Below are positions 37,759 through 46,501 of a DNA stretch of 64,000 nt, in pieces (the stretch's first letter is position 1; each line of letters opens with the position of its first letter). Position numbers and translations under genes: made by a program. Location: assembly GCA_031277795.1 (NCBI GenBank), contig JAITLQ010000008.1, forward strand, positions 1 through 64,000. The letters run 5' to 3'. Below the pieces are notes generated by a model. That model saw nothing but the letters and a program-made list of their open reading frames with translations, made no database searches and was not told the DNA's origin. This stretch comes from Arthrobacter sp. GTDB taxonomy: Bacteria > Actinomycetota > Actinomycetes > Actinomycetales > Micrococcaceae.

Positions 37759-38094
37759 GAACGGTCAAACTCCATACGGGTGGATACGGGGGAGGGCTCC
37801 CTCGCCCGGTCAGGTTGAGTCTAGGGCGGCGCGTCGGAGTGGCCCTGGTCTGTGACGGGCGTGCGTCGCTGGGCTGGACAGGAGCCCGGGGGGCTCCCCA
37901 CCTCCCGAATCGGAGTGGGTTCGGTACGCTTTTCGGCCAAAAAGCGTACCGAACCCACTCCGATCCCGGGGGACGGAGGGGCGCTGTCATGGGGCGGGGC
38001 GGCGGGGCGTGGGGCGACGGGGCGTGCCGCCGGGGTGGGCAGGCTGGGGAGCTGAGGGCGTGATCGGCTGCTTCAGCGGCGCGCGGCGACCGGC
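37759..38094. other. Gene-free gap with palindrome and G-run tract
   Basis: Contains the best copy of the family 1 palindrome and, 27 bases on, five runs of four G within 32 bases (37991-38022), a strong G-quadruplex pattern on the plus strand. The lysC promoter should lie near 37770-37900. Confidence 0.6.
37909..37964. repeat. Dispersed palindrome family 1, copy 5 (best copy)
   Basis: Perfect 25-base arms (37909-37933 and 37940-37964) starting ATCGGAGTGGGTTCGG around the 6-base centre CGGCCA. Lies upstream of lysC, not between convergent genes, which argues against a pure terminator role. Confidence 0.92.
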
Positions 38095-38526
38095 TCAGCG
38101 CGCGGCCAGCTCCTCGGGGCTCAGGACCCGCACGGTCTCGCACACCACGAGCGTGTCATCGCCCAGTGCAGGCGTGTAGCCGAGGTCCTCGACGCAGGCC
38201 GGCGAGAGCCAGTACGCCTCGTGCGCCGCGCGCCAGTCGGCCGCCCCGGCGAAGCCCTCGCCCTCGGCGATGGCAAAGGCATCGTCGACCTCGGCCATGC
38301 GCTTGACCTCGACCTTCACGATCTCGGTGGCGAAGCGCGGCACACCCTCGGAATCAAGCACGCCCTGCACGGTCCCCGCGACGGGCAACTCCTCCTGCCA
38401 CACTGCGTACGCCTCGTGCAGTGAGGACGTGGTGGTCTTGATCCCCGAGTACACCGCCGCCGTCAGCTGATCCCGGAGGGGTCCAGGGAAGGCGTATTCG
38501 GAGAAGGGAAGTGCCGAAAGCTCCAT
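38095..38526 (-). CDS. ASCH-domain protein
   Basis: Cytoplasmic protein of 143 residues with the ASCH fold (PUA-like beta-barrel, predicted RNA binding). The landmark is SGIKTTTSSLHEAY near the N terminus, followed by LPVAGTVQGVLDSEG and FATEIVKVEV; the ASCH family GxKxxT pattern is visible. Some ASCH proteins are ribonucleases or amidohydrolases of acetylated cytidine. It follows the RibD-like gene by 3 bases, so the two are probably co-translated. Confidence 0.82.
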   Translation of the reverse strand: MELSALPFSEYAFPGPLRDQLTAAVYSGIKTTTSSLHEAYAVWQEELPVAGTVQGVLDSEGVPRFATEIVKVEVKRMAEVDDAFAIAEGEGFAGAADWRAAHEAYWLSPACVEDLGYTPALGDDTLVVCETVRVLSPEELAAR

Positions 38527-38529
38527 GCC

Positions 38530-39087
38530 TCAGTCCTCCCGGCGCGTGTAGGTCAGCAGCGCGTTGCCCTTGGACGTGATGACGGAGTCGACGAGCGTGA
38601 GCCGCGTGAGCGGGTCGCCGTCCTGGAAGAGGCGGCGGCCGCGGCCGGAGAGCACGGGGTGGATCATGAGCTGGATCTCGTCCAGCTCGCCCGTGGCAAA
38701 CGCGCTGCGCACGATCTCCACGCCGCCCATGACGGCGATGTTGCCCTCGGCGCCGTTGTTCTTCAGGCCGCGCAGGTACTCGCCGAGGTCGCCTCGGATG
38801 AGCGTGGAGTTGTCCCACGCGAGCGGCTCCTCCAGCGTGGTGGAGGCGACGTGCTTGCGGATCGAGTTGATGAATCCGGCAAACGGATCCCCGGCGCCCG
38901 CCCCCGGGAAGTACTCGCTCCACTCGTTGTAGCCAATGCGTCCCAGCACCGCGTCGGTCGTGGAGGACATGAAGGCCCCCATCCCGGCGCCCAGCTCGTC
39001 GTCGAAGGAATCGAACTGGAAGGTGTCCGGCGCCTCCGCGACCCCGTCCACCGACATGAACAGCCCCGCCGTGACCTTGCGTGCCAT
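38530..39087 (-). CDS. RibD C-terminal / dihydrofolate-reductase-like protein
   Basis: Protein of 185 residues with the RibD_C fold: N-terminal KVTAGLFMSVDGVAEAP, central NIAVMGGVEIVRSAFATGE and C-terminal DEIQLMIHPVLSGRGRRLF. These are predicted NADPH-dependent reductases of unknown substrate. The DFR-like set is large in actinobacteria and is usually unlinked to riboflavin genes, as here. The ATG of MARKVTA has AAGGCGAGG upstream. Confidence 0.85.
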   Translation of the reverse strand: MARKVTAGLFMSVDGVAEAPDTFQFDSFDDELGAGMGAFMSSTTDAVLGRIGYNEWSEYFPGAGAGDPFAGFINSIRKHVASTTLEEPLAWDNSTLIRGDLGEYLRGLKNNGAEGNIAVMGGVEIVRSAFATGELDEIQLMIHPVLSGRGRRLFQDGDPLTRLTLVDSVITSKGNALLTYTRRED

Positions 39088-39255
39088 GAGCCTCGCCTTT
39101 CGCCGGAGCCACCCGTGGGCGGGCGGCTCCAAGAAATGCCCGACGGCGGGTGCCCGCCTCGGGTGCGCCCCTCGCGGAGCGCTGGACCAGCGTACGACCC
39201 CGCCCCGTCACCTGGGTATGGGGGCGGGGCGAGGAAACGCGGCGGGCGGCGGTGC

Positions 39256-39939
39256 TCAGCGGACGGACGGCTCCACCTCGCTCAGGCGACCATCCACCAT
39301 TTCGAGGACGCGGTCGCAGTAGCCGAGCACCTCGCGGTCGTGGGTCACCATGACCACGGCCGTCTCGCCGGCGGCGGCGCGCTCGGCGAGGAGCTTCACC
39401 ACGTCGTGCGAGCGCGCGCGATCGAGTGCCGCGGTCGGCTCGTCCACGAGCAGCAGGCGCGGGGAGAGGGCCAGGGCGCGGGCGATGCCCACGCGCTGGC
39501 GCTCGCCGCCGGAGAGCTGCCCGGGGCGGTGGCCCGCACGGTGGCTCATGTCCACGGCCGCGAGCAGTTCGGCGACCGGGATGCGGCGGCGTCCGGCCAG
39601 CTTGCCGGCCAGCGTGAGCTGCTCCGCGCTCGTGAGCGAGGGGGTCAGGTTGTCGGCCTGGAACACGAAGCCCAGGTTCTCGCGGCGGAAACGCGCCGCC
39701 TTGGACGCGGAGAGCCGCGTGACGTCCTGGCCGGCGATCCGAACGCGACCGGCGTCCGGTGCCGAGAGCGCGCCGGCGACGGCCAAGAGCGAGGACTTGC
39801 CGGAGCCGGAGGGCCCCACGATGGCCACGAACTCGCCGGTGTTGACGCGAAGGTTCACGTTCTCCAGCGCCGTGACGCGGGCGTCTCCGTCACCTAGTGC
39901 GAGCTGGACGTTCTCGAGGAGCAGGGCTGGCGTGGTCAT
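39256..39939 (-). CDS. FtsX-type ABC transporter, ATPase
   Basis: LolD/MacB-class ATPase of 227 residues with intact Walker A GPSGSGKSS, signature LSGGERQR and Walker B LLLVDEPTAALD. It overlaps the stop of its permease gene by 4 bases. Because that permease is broken, this intact ATPase may have no partner or may borrow one; the gene shows no decay itself. Confidence 0.9.
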   Translation of the reverse strand: MTTPALLLENVQLALGDGDARVTALENVNLRVNTGEFVAIVGPSGSGKSSLLAVAGALSAPDAGRVRIAGQDVTRLSASKAARFRRENLGFVFQADNLTPSLTSAEQLTLAGKLAGRRRIPVAELLAAVDMSHRAGHRPGQLSGGERQRVGIARALALSPRLLLVDEPTAALDRARSHDVVKLLAERAAAGETAVVMVTHDREVLGYCDRVLEMVDGRLSEVEPSVR

Positions 39940-41098
39940 CGGGCACCTCCCAGGGCGCGCAGGGGGCTGATGCGGGTGACGCGGAGGACCGAGACGGCGG
40001 CCCCGATGAGGCCGAGCACGACGGTCAGGGTCGTCGCCGCGGCCACCGGGCCCGGCTCGAGGGAGAAGGGCATGGCGTCGGGCATGATGGCGCCGAGCCC
40101 CAGTCCAACGGCCACGCCGAGCGCCGTGAAGACGAGCATGACGATGACGGCCTGGGCCAGCGCGTCGCGCAGCAGGAAGCCGGTCGAGGCGCCCATGGCG
40201 CGCAGCACCGCGAGCTCCTTGGAGCGCTGGATGGTCCAGACCGTGAAGAACGCGCCAACCACGAGGGCGCAGATCGCGTAGAGGAAGACCTGGATCATGC
40301 TCAGGGTCATCGTCTCGGCCTGGTAGCCCGGGGAGGCGTTGAACGCCGCCGTCTTCTCCATGGTCATGGTGGAGGCCGCCTCATCGGCGGCGGCGAGATC
40401 AAGCGAGGCGCCGTCGGCCGCCTTGACGGCCACGACGGAGGCGAGCTCGTAGCCAGCGCCACTCACGCGCTCGGGCGTCACGGCCCCGGCCTGCGTCTCG
40501 CCGCCGGCCAGGTAGCGCCAGGTGGACAGCGGCAGGTAGGCCACGTCGACGTGGCCGAAGGTGGCCTGATCGCGCGTAAAGCCGGCCACGCGCAGCTGCG
40601 CATCGCTGCGCATCGCTGCGCATCGCTGCGCTCGAGCGTGATGGTGTCGCCCAGCTGCACGCCGTCCTGGGCGGCCGTCTCGGAGACGATGATGTCGCCA
40701 GGCGCCGCATCGCTCAGCGCGGCGTCCGACGCGGGAACCAGGAAGCCCCCGGGCTGAACGCCGAAGAGTGTCAGGTCGATCTGGTGATCGCGCTGGGTGG
40801 TGCCGTTGACGATGGAGACGCCCATGGGTTCGGCCGCCGCGACGCCCTGCGTGTCCTGCCACGCGGCCACCTGCTAGGCGTCCACGGTGGAGCGGGAGAA
40901 GGCGTTGTCCTTCATGGTGCCGGCGTTGAAAGCGAACGAGGTGACCGGCAGGGACTTGAGGCCGGAGACGCCGTCGTTGACGAGGCCGGAGGACAGGCCG
41001 GAGAGGATGACAACAAGAACGGAAATGAGGCCGATGACCACGCCCATGAGCGCGAATCGGCAACGCGCGAAGAGCAATTCGCGCAGTGCAAGAAACAT
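39936..41098 (-). pseudogene. FtsX/MacB-type permease, broken by a stop and a repeat frameshift
   Basis: Homology to an FtsX-type permease of about 380 residues runs along the whole span but not in one frame. The first part (MFLALRELLFARCRFALMG, helix 1) ends at an in-frame TAG at 40874-40876; the same frame continues to about 40632, where three exact copies of the 10-base unit CATCGCTGCG (40601-40630) change the frame; the last part with three helices and the end RISPLRALGGAR is in the new frame. Removing two of the three units restores the frame (20 bases is 2 modulo 3), giving LERSDAQLRVAGF. The start has a modest AGG upstream. Confidence 0.85.
40601..40630. repeat. 10-base tandem repeat, three units
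   Basis: CATCGCTGCG occurs three times head to tail, after a related CGCAGCTGCG. The unit length is not a multiple of three, so unit number sets the reading frame of the permease gene. Confidence 0.92.
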
Positions 41099-41116
41099 GG
41101 AAAGACCTGGCTGGTA

Positions 41117-41198
41117 GGTTATCGACACTGCGTCGGTATCTTGCTCGAGTATGCGCCCGAGGTGCTGTCGCAAGGAAATCGACATGGTGTCGATAACC
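41117..41198. promoter_or_regulatory. Paired ATCGACA-type operators
   Basis: ATCGACAnnnTGTCGAT is a perfect dyad at 41178-41194 and a related imperfect one, ATCGACACTGCGTCGGT, lies at 41121-41137. In addition GGTTATCGACAC at 41117-41128 is the exact complement of GTGTCGATAACC at 41187-41198, so the two sites face each other. They precede the broken permease/ATPase operon; a TetR- or MarR-type repressor would fit. Confidence 0.55.
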
Positions 41199-41322
41199 GA
41201 CCCGTGCGCCCTCCAACGCTCCCTTGGCGTTCCCTGACCGCCACCTAGGCATCCGGTCACCATTGGGTTGCGGCACCCGCGGATCGGCGTGTGGCGCCGC
41301 GCGCCGGGCCTACCGTGGCCGG

Positions 41323-42417
41323 GTGCAGTTCTTCCCCCTTCCACCATCCCCGTCCTCCACCCCGCCGCTTTCCGCGCACCGTCCGCAACGCCGTGTGGCG
41401 CGCCGCACCCCGGCCGTCGCGGCGGTGGGGCTCGCCGCCGCCCTCGCCCTCAGCTCCTGCGCCAGCGCCGGCACCACCCGGGCCGACGCGAGCGCCGAGT
41501 CCGGCCTCGCCTCGAGCACCACCGCCAGCGCCACCGGCGCCCCCGAGGCCAGCAGCCCCGAGGCCGGTGCCAGCGAACACACCGAGGGGGCATTGCCCGG
41601 TTCGGGCAGCGCCTCCGCCACGCCCTCCGAGGCGAGCACGGCGACCGGCGAGCCTGGCGCCACCGGCGACCCCACGGCGTCGGGCACTCCCGGCCACGCA
41701 AGCCACACGGCCCCCGCGTCCTCGGCGACCCAGACGCCCGACCCGCAGGACACCGTGGCCCCGACGGCGCCCGCCCAGAGCATCAAGGGCGGCGTCGACT
41801 GCTCCAAGGTGCCCTGTGTCGCCCTGACCTTCGACGACGGCCCCGGCCGGTACACGCAGCAGATCCTTGACGCGCTGACGGCGGCCAAGGCGAAGGCAAC
41901 GTTCTTCCTCATCGGCACGCAGATCAAGGCCTACCCGCAGCTGGTCAAGGCCGAGGTGGCCGCCGGCATGCAGCTCGGCAACCACACGTGGGATCACGCG
42001 GACCTCACCCGGCTCACGCACGCCCAGCAGCTGGCCGAGCTCACCAAGGTGGACCGCGAGCTGGCGGGCCTCGTGGGCGTCACGCCGGTGTTCCTTCGCC
42101 CGCCGGGCGGCGCGCTGGACAAGGCCGAGAAGCTCGCGCTCAAGCGGCCCATCGCCGACTGGAGCGTGGACACCGAGGACTGGCGGACGCGCAACACGGC
42201 GCAGACCATCAAGGTGGCCTCCTCGGCCAAGCCGGGCGACATCGTCCTGATGCACGACATCCACGCGAGCACCGCCGCCGCCGTCCCGCAGATCGTCAAG
42301 AATCTGCAGGCCAAGGGCTATCACCTCGTCACGCTGACCGAACTGATCGGGCAGCACCCCACGCTCGGCATCGCCTATGGCTGGGGCCAGAAGCCGGGCG
42401 GGCCGAAGCACTCGTAG
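41323..42417 (+). CDS. NodB-type polysaccharide deacetylase, secreted lipoprotein
   Basis: Secreted protein of about 364 residues. A basic region and hydrophobic stretch end at the lipobox LSSC, then comes a 130-residue Ser/Thr/Ala/Gly/Pro linker and a NodB homology domain with the metal motif TFDDGP, HTWDH, and RPPGG; LVLMHD-type DIVLMHDIH also fits. It probably removes N-acetyl groups from peptidoglycan or another cell-wall polymer. Start uncertain: the GTG given lacks a strong ribosome site, and a GTG 24 codons later would give a more usual signal peptide. Confidence 0.88.
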   Translation: MQFFPLPPSPSSTPPLSAHRPQRRVARRTPAVAAVGLAAALALSSCASAGTTRADASAESGLASSTTASATGAPEASSPEAGASEHTEGALPGSGSASATPSEASTATGEPGATGDPTASGTPGHASHTAPASSATQTPDPQDTVAPTAPAQSIKGGVDCSKVPCVALTFDDGPGRYTQQILDALTAAKAKATFFLIGTQIKAYPQLVKAEVAAGMQLGNHTWDHADLTRLTHAQQLAELTKVDRELAGLVGVTPVFLRPPGGALDKAEKLALKRPIADWSVDTEDWRTRNTAQTIKVASSAKPGDIVLMHDIHASTAAAVPQIVKNLQAKGYHLVTLTELIGQHPTLGIAYGWGQKPGGPKHS

Positions 42418-42423
42418 GGCCGG

Positions 42424-43074
42424 CTATGCCTCGCGGGGCGCGTGCTCCGTGAACCAGAGAGCCGCCTGCACGCGCGACTCGAGCCCCAGCTTTGCGAGGA
42501 CGCCGGACACATGGGATTTGATGGTGGTCTCGGCGAGGCCGAGCTTCCGGGCCAGGGCCCGGTTGCTCAGCCCGCCGGCGAGGAGCCGCAACACGTCGAG
42601 CTCGCGGGGCGTGAGCTCGGAGGGCGGCCACGTCACCTGCCCGACGGCGGGTGCATGGCTCGCCTTGGCGGCTCGCCGGAAGAGGGCGGGCACCACGGCG
42701 GGGTCGACGAAGCCGCGGCCGGCGACGACCTCGTCGATGGCCTCGAGGATGCGCGGGGCCTCGGCGGTCTTCAGGATGTAGCCGGCGGCCCCAGCGCGGA
42801 TGGCGGCCTCCACGTTCTCCTCAAGATCGAAGGTCGTGAGGATCAGCACGGGCGGCCCGCCGCGTTCCACGATGCGGCGCGTGCCCTCGATGCCGTCGGT
42901 GCCCGGCATACGTACGTCCATGAGCACCACGTCGGGTGCGAGGATCGTGGCCATGCTGGCGCCTGTGGCGCCGTCGGCCGCCTCGCCGAGCACGCGCAGG
43001 CCCGAAGCCTCTAGGAGCAGGCGCAGGCCCGAGCGCACCGCTGCGTGGTCGTCCACGAGGAGCAGGGTTCTCAT
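42424..43074 (-). CDS. NarL/LuxR-type response regulator
   Basis: Response regulator of 216 residues: receiver domain with acidic pair DD at 8-9, phospho-acceptor Asp53 in LMDVRMP, and a C-terminal LuxR-type helix-turn-helix (LTPRELDVLRLLAGGLSNRAL). It overlaps the histidine kinase gene by 4 bases, so the two form one module. The linker carries a TGCCCGACGGCGGGTG motif. Target genes unknown; the neighbouring membrane protein and deacetylase genes are candidates. Confidence 0.93.
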   Translation of the reverse strand: MRTLLLVDDHAAVRSGLRLLLEASGLRVLGEAADGATGASMATILAPDVVLMDVRMPGTDGIEGTRRIVERGGPPVLILTTFDLEENVEAAIRAGAAGYILKTAEAPRILEAIDEVVAGRGFVDPAVVPALFRRAAKASHAPAVGQVTWPPSELTPRELDVLRLLAGGLSNRALARKLGLAETTIKSHVSGVLAKLGLESRVQAALWFTEHAPREA

Positions 43075-44435
43075 GAGCCTTCCTTCGGGTTTGGGGCCAT
43101 GATCGCCGTCGTGACGTTGGCCGGGTTGGACGGGCTGGCCGGGCTGGGCTCGGCCTCCGGTGCCGCCGTGCCCGGGGCGCCGGCGCCGGCGCCGGCGCCG
43201 GCGCCGGCGCCGGCGCCGTCCCCGTCGGCCGGAGGGCCGAGCGGAACGCGCGCCTTCAGGATCCAGCCGCCGCCCTGGGTGGGGCCCGCCACCAAGCTGC
43301 CGCTGACGCCCTCGACGCGTGAGCGCAGCTGACCCAGCCCCAGGCCGTTGCCCGAGCCGCGGGATCCGGGCCCGGAGTCCGCCCCCGACTCGGGCGTCCG
43401 GGCGCCGTGCTGCGGTGCGGACCCGTTCTCGACCTCCAGCACCACGGCGTTCCCGCCTGTGCGCACCCGCAGCGTCAGCGGCGCGCCCGGCGCGTACTTG
43501 AGCGCATTGGTCAGGCCCTCCGAAGCCGCCCTGAACATCGCCGCCTCGGCGGCGGGAGGGAACCGAACGCCGTCGGGCAGCTCCAGGAACACCTCGTGCC
43601 CGGCCGCCCTGGCCCGCTGCGCGAGGGCGGGCAGATCGGCGAGGGCTCCGGTGACCTCGTGCTGAGGCAGGCCGGCCTGGAGCACCTCGATGAGCGCGCG
43701 CATCTGGGCCAGGGCCTCAATCGAGCCGGCGCGGATCTCACCCAGAACGCGGGTGCGCAACTCCGGATCCAGCGTCAGCGCCGCCGCCTGGGCCTGGATC
43801 GTGATCGCGCTCAGGTGACCCGAGACGCCGTCGTGCAGCTCGCCAGCCATGCGCTGGCGCTCCCGGGCCACGGCCAGCGCCGCCCTGGCCTCGGCGGCGG
43901 CCGCGGCCTCGTCGGCCCGGGCCGCCTCCGCCGCCCGGAGACGATCGGCGAGCCGCAGGTCCCCGGCCCAGAGGACGGGCAGCCACAGCGCAACGGCGGC
44001 CACGAGAGCAGAGCTGAGCACCGCCCCGAGCCCGGCCCCGCTCAACGCCGTTCCGCCGATGAGCGCCACACTGAGCCCCGTGGCGACGGTGCGGGCCGCG
44101 CGCGGGCCGCGCGGTCCCACGACCAGGACGAGCGTGAAGAGGAACTCGAAGAGGAACACGAAGGCGCCAACGCTGAAGCCCAGCGCGGCGGTGGTCAGCG
44201 TGGAAGCGACCAGGAGCGCGAGTGCCGTGCGGCTCGCGTGATGCCGCAGGCCCACGCCGAGCACCCCGGGCAGCGAGGCGGCCAAGCCCCACCACGGGCG
44301 GGCCGTGATGGGGGAGAGGACCCCCTCCCACGTGGTGATTCCCACGGCGCCGGCCGCGCACGCCACGAACAACACGAGGTAGGCGAGCGCCAGCATCACG
44401 TCGCCGCGCGTCGTTGACCACCAGGGAGCCTTCAT
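43071..44435 (-). CDS. NarL-partner sensor histidine kinase
   Basis: Histidine kinase of 454 residues of the HPK7 type: about five membrane helices (residues 14-155), no separate sensor domain, a long Ala/Arg coiled region, the H-box MAGELHDGVSGHLSAI with His201, and an ATPase core with NGLGLGQLRSRV. The last 65 residues are a disordered Gly/Ala/Pro tail that includes seven GCGCCG hexamers. Its sensing would be through the membrane region. Genes of this type control cell-wall or antibiotic responses, but the signal here is unknown. Confidence 0.92.
   Translation of the reverse strand: MKAPWWSTTRGDVMLALAYLVLFVACAAGAVGITTWEGVLSPITARPWWGLAASLPGVLGVGLRHHASRTALALLVASTLTTAALGFSVGAFVFLFEFLFTLVLVVGPRGPRAARTVATGLSVALIGGTALSGAGLGAVLSSALVAAVALWLPVLWAGDLRLADRLRAAEAARADEAAAAAEARAALAVARERQRMAGELHDGVSGHLSAITIQAQAAALTLDPELRTRVLGEIRAGSIEALAQMRALIEVLQAGLPQHEVTGALADLPALAQRARAAGHEVFLELPDGVRFPPAAEAAMFRAASEGLTNALKYAPGAPLTLRVRTGGNAVVLEVENGSAPQHGARTPESGADSGPGSRGSGNGLGLGQLRSRVEGVSGSLVAGPTQGGGWILKARVPLGPPADGDGAGAGAGAGAGAGAPGTAAPEAEPSPASPSNPANVTTAIMAPNPKEGS
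43177..43218. repeat. Hexanucleotide repeat, seven GCGCCG units
   Basis: Seven exact GCGCCG units encode Gly-Ala repeats in the C-terminal tail of the histidine kinase. The unit is a multiple of three, so copy changes only lengthen or shorten the tail. Confidence 0.92.
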
Positions 44436-44543
44436 GCCCCCCATTGAACCGTGCCGCGCCCGCCCGCGCCCGGTACGAAAGGAGGAGGCCGCCTCCTCCG
44501 GCCGGCCGGGGCGCGGCGCGATCTGCCGCCCGAGGCTTGAGTC

Positions 44544-45317
44544 ATGAGCATCGACACCCTGGCCCAGCTGGCCGTGCTGGCCCTCATCGACTCCACGAGC
44601 ATCGGCACCCTCGTCATTCCGCTGTGGCTCCTCCTTCGCCGTGGCCGCGCCCTGGCGGCCAAGGTGCTCTTCTACCTCGCGGTGGTCGCCGCCTTCTACT
44701 ACGCCCTCGGCGTGCTGCTCATCAGCGGCGGCCGCGCGCTCGTCGAGGGCTACGGGGAGGTCGTTGGCTCCGTACTGCAGACGCCGGGCTTCCGGTGGGC
44801 GGCGCTCGCCGCCGCAGTGGCCCTGATCGTCTACGGCTTCTCCGGGCCGTGGAGCAAGGACGAACGGGACAAGGCCGCGGCGCTCAAGGCCGCACAACGC
44901 GGGCCGGAGGGCGGCTGGGGCGCGCGCATCGATCGGGCGCTGCGACATCCGGGCGCGCTCGTGGGACTCGGCGTGGTGGCCGGCCTGCTGGAGGTGCCCA
45001 CGATGCTCCCGTACCTTGCGGCCTCCGGGTTGCTCGTCGGCAGCGGGGCGGCGTTCCCGGTGCAGCTGGGGGTGCTGGCGCTCTATTGCCTCGTCATGAT
45101 CCTGCCCGCGCTGCTCCTGCTGTTCGCCCGGCTGGCGCTCGGCACGCGCGCCGACGCCTGGTTCGAGCGCGTGGCGGCCAAGCTGGGCGGCATGGTGAGC
45201 GAGTCGGCCAAGTGGATCGCCGCGATCGGCGGCATCCTGATGCTCCGCTGGGCCAGTTCGGGGCCCGACGGCGTGGGGGTGGGGGACGTGTTCCCCGCCC
45301 TGTTTGGCGGGGGCTGA
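44544..45317 (+). CDS. GAP (Sap) family membrane protein
   Basis: Integral membrane protein of 257 residues with about six helices, matching the GAP/Sap family that includes mycobacterial proteins needed for export of glycopeptidolipids and sulfolipids. LALIDSTSIGTLVIPLWLL at the N terminus and GLGVVAGLLEVPTMLPYLAA in the middle are the family landmarks. The divergent kinase gene is 108 bases upstream. Confidence 0.8.
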   Translation: MSIDTLAQLAVLALIDSTSIGTLVIPLWLLLRRGRALAAKVLFYLAVVAAFYYALGVLLISGGRALVEGYGEVVGSVLQTPGFRWAALAAAVALIVYGFSGPWSKDERDKAAALKAAQRGPEGGWGARIDRALRHPGALVGLGVVAGLLEVPTMLPYLAASGLLVGSGAAFPVQLGVLALYCLVMILPALLLLFARLALGTRADAWFERVAAKLGGMVSESAKWIAAIGGILMLRWASSGPDGVGVGDVFPALFGGG

Positions 45318-45351
45318 GCGAGGCGGCGCGACGGGACGCGGGCCGGGCGGT

Positions 45352-46308
45352 TCAGCCCTCCGGCGTCCACTCGCCGGCGAGCCACGCGCGCAGGCGCTTC
45401 TTGCGCGCGGCCGACCAGAGGCGTCCGGGGCCCCCGGAAGCCGAGAGCTTGGCGAAGTCGTAACGCAGCTCGGGGTGCGCCGCGCGGAGATCGGCCACGA
45501 TCCGGGGGAAGTCGAAGGGTGTCTGCGCCGGTTCGAGGGAGCCCTCGACGATGTGTTCGCCCGTGCGGTCCTCGCGGCGATAGCTGCCCAGGTCGAAGCC
45601 GCGGTACCTCGCCGGCTGCCCACTCCCGCCGAGCGAGTTCATTCCCAAGACCCCGATGCGGATGTTCCAGTCGGTGCCAGCCCCGGGGTAGTTCTTGATG
45701 TCGGCGAGGATCGCGGTGTCGATGCGCGGGGTCGTGAAGTCGGCCTCGTCCGGTGCCTCCGGCTTGAGGATCAGCGTCAGCGACCAGTGTTCCCTAGGCA
45801 GGTCCAGGCCCAGGGCCTCGGCCCACTGCTGCGCGAGGGTGGGCGGCTGAGCGTCGAGGGCCGCCGCGGTGGCCGCCTTGATGCGGCGGTCCTGTTCCGT
45901 GTCGGCGCTGGAGAGGTAGTTGAGGTGCTCCACGTGATCCGGGTTCAGCCGGGGGATGAGCTCCACGATCCGGTCCAGCTGCGGCAGGGCGTCCACCCGG
46001 AGCGCCGGGTCCTCGGCGGCGATCAGGAGGGCAACGAAGGCGTGGTCCGCCTGCCTGAACTCGCTGCCCCACAGCGGATCCGGGTCCTCCAGTTCTGCCG
46101 TGCGAACGGCCACGAACTCCTCGCCGAGGGCACGCACCACGGAGGGGGTGAGCACGGCCTCGATGCGCCCGGCCGCACGGCGATCCCCGGGCGCGTGCGA
46201 GAAGGAGGCGAGTTTCTTGGCCGCCTTCTCGAGTTCCTTCGCCGCCGCGGGGCTGGCCCCTTCGGCGCGCTGCACGAGCCGTTCCCCCAGGCTGCTGTGG
46301 CGCGTCAT
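45352..46308 (-). CDS. Protein of unknown function
   Basis: A 318-residue soluble protein that I do not recognise. Composition is charged and alpha-helical in the first half (EGASPAAAKELEKAAKKLA); the second half has segments WSLTLILKPEAP and DWNIRIGVLGMNSLG. No signal peptide, membrane helix or catalytic motif is evident. Convergent with the GAP gene, 34 bases between stops. Confidence 0.6.
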   Translation of the reverse strand: MTRHSSLGERLVQRAEGASPAAAKELEKAAKKLASFSHAPGDRRAAGRIEAVLTPSVVRALGEEFVAVRTAELEDPDPLWGSEFRQADHAFVALLIAAEDPALRVDALPQLDRIVELIPRLNPDHVEHLNYLSSADTEQDRRIKAATAAALDAQPPTLAQQWAEALGLDLPREHWSLTLILKPEAPDEADFTTPRIDTAILADIKNYPGAGTDWNIRIGVLGMNSLGGSGQPARYRGFDLGSYRREDRTGEHIVEGSLEPAQTPFDFPRIVADLRAAHPELRYDFAKLSASGGPGRLWSAARKKRLRAWLAGEWTPEG

Positions 46309-46501
46309 GAGCGGCACGCTATCAGCTCGGCCGCGCCGCAATCTGCCGAGTCGGCGCTGGCCGCGAACGCGCCCGGCCGGAAGGGTGCCCCTCGGCGGCG
46401 TTTGCCCTGCGGGCCACCCCGCGGGCCAAGGGCCTCGCGCGGATCCGGCGGGGCCGGAGGTGCCGGGCGCAGAGCTGACGGAGAGTGCGCGGGGGAGGAT
46501 C

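Noticed and set aside
43177-43218. Regular short repeats resembling a CRISPR-like array
   Set aside because: Hexamer units without spacers inside a coding region; no cas genes anywhere in the window.
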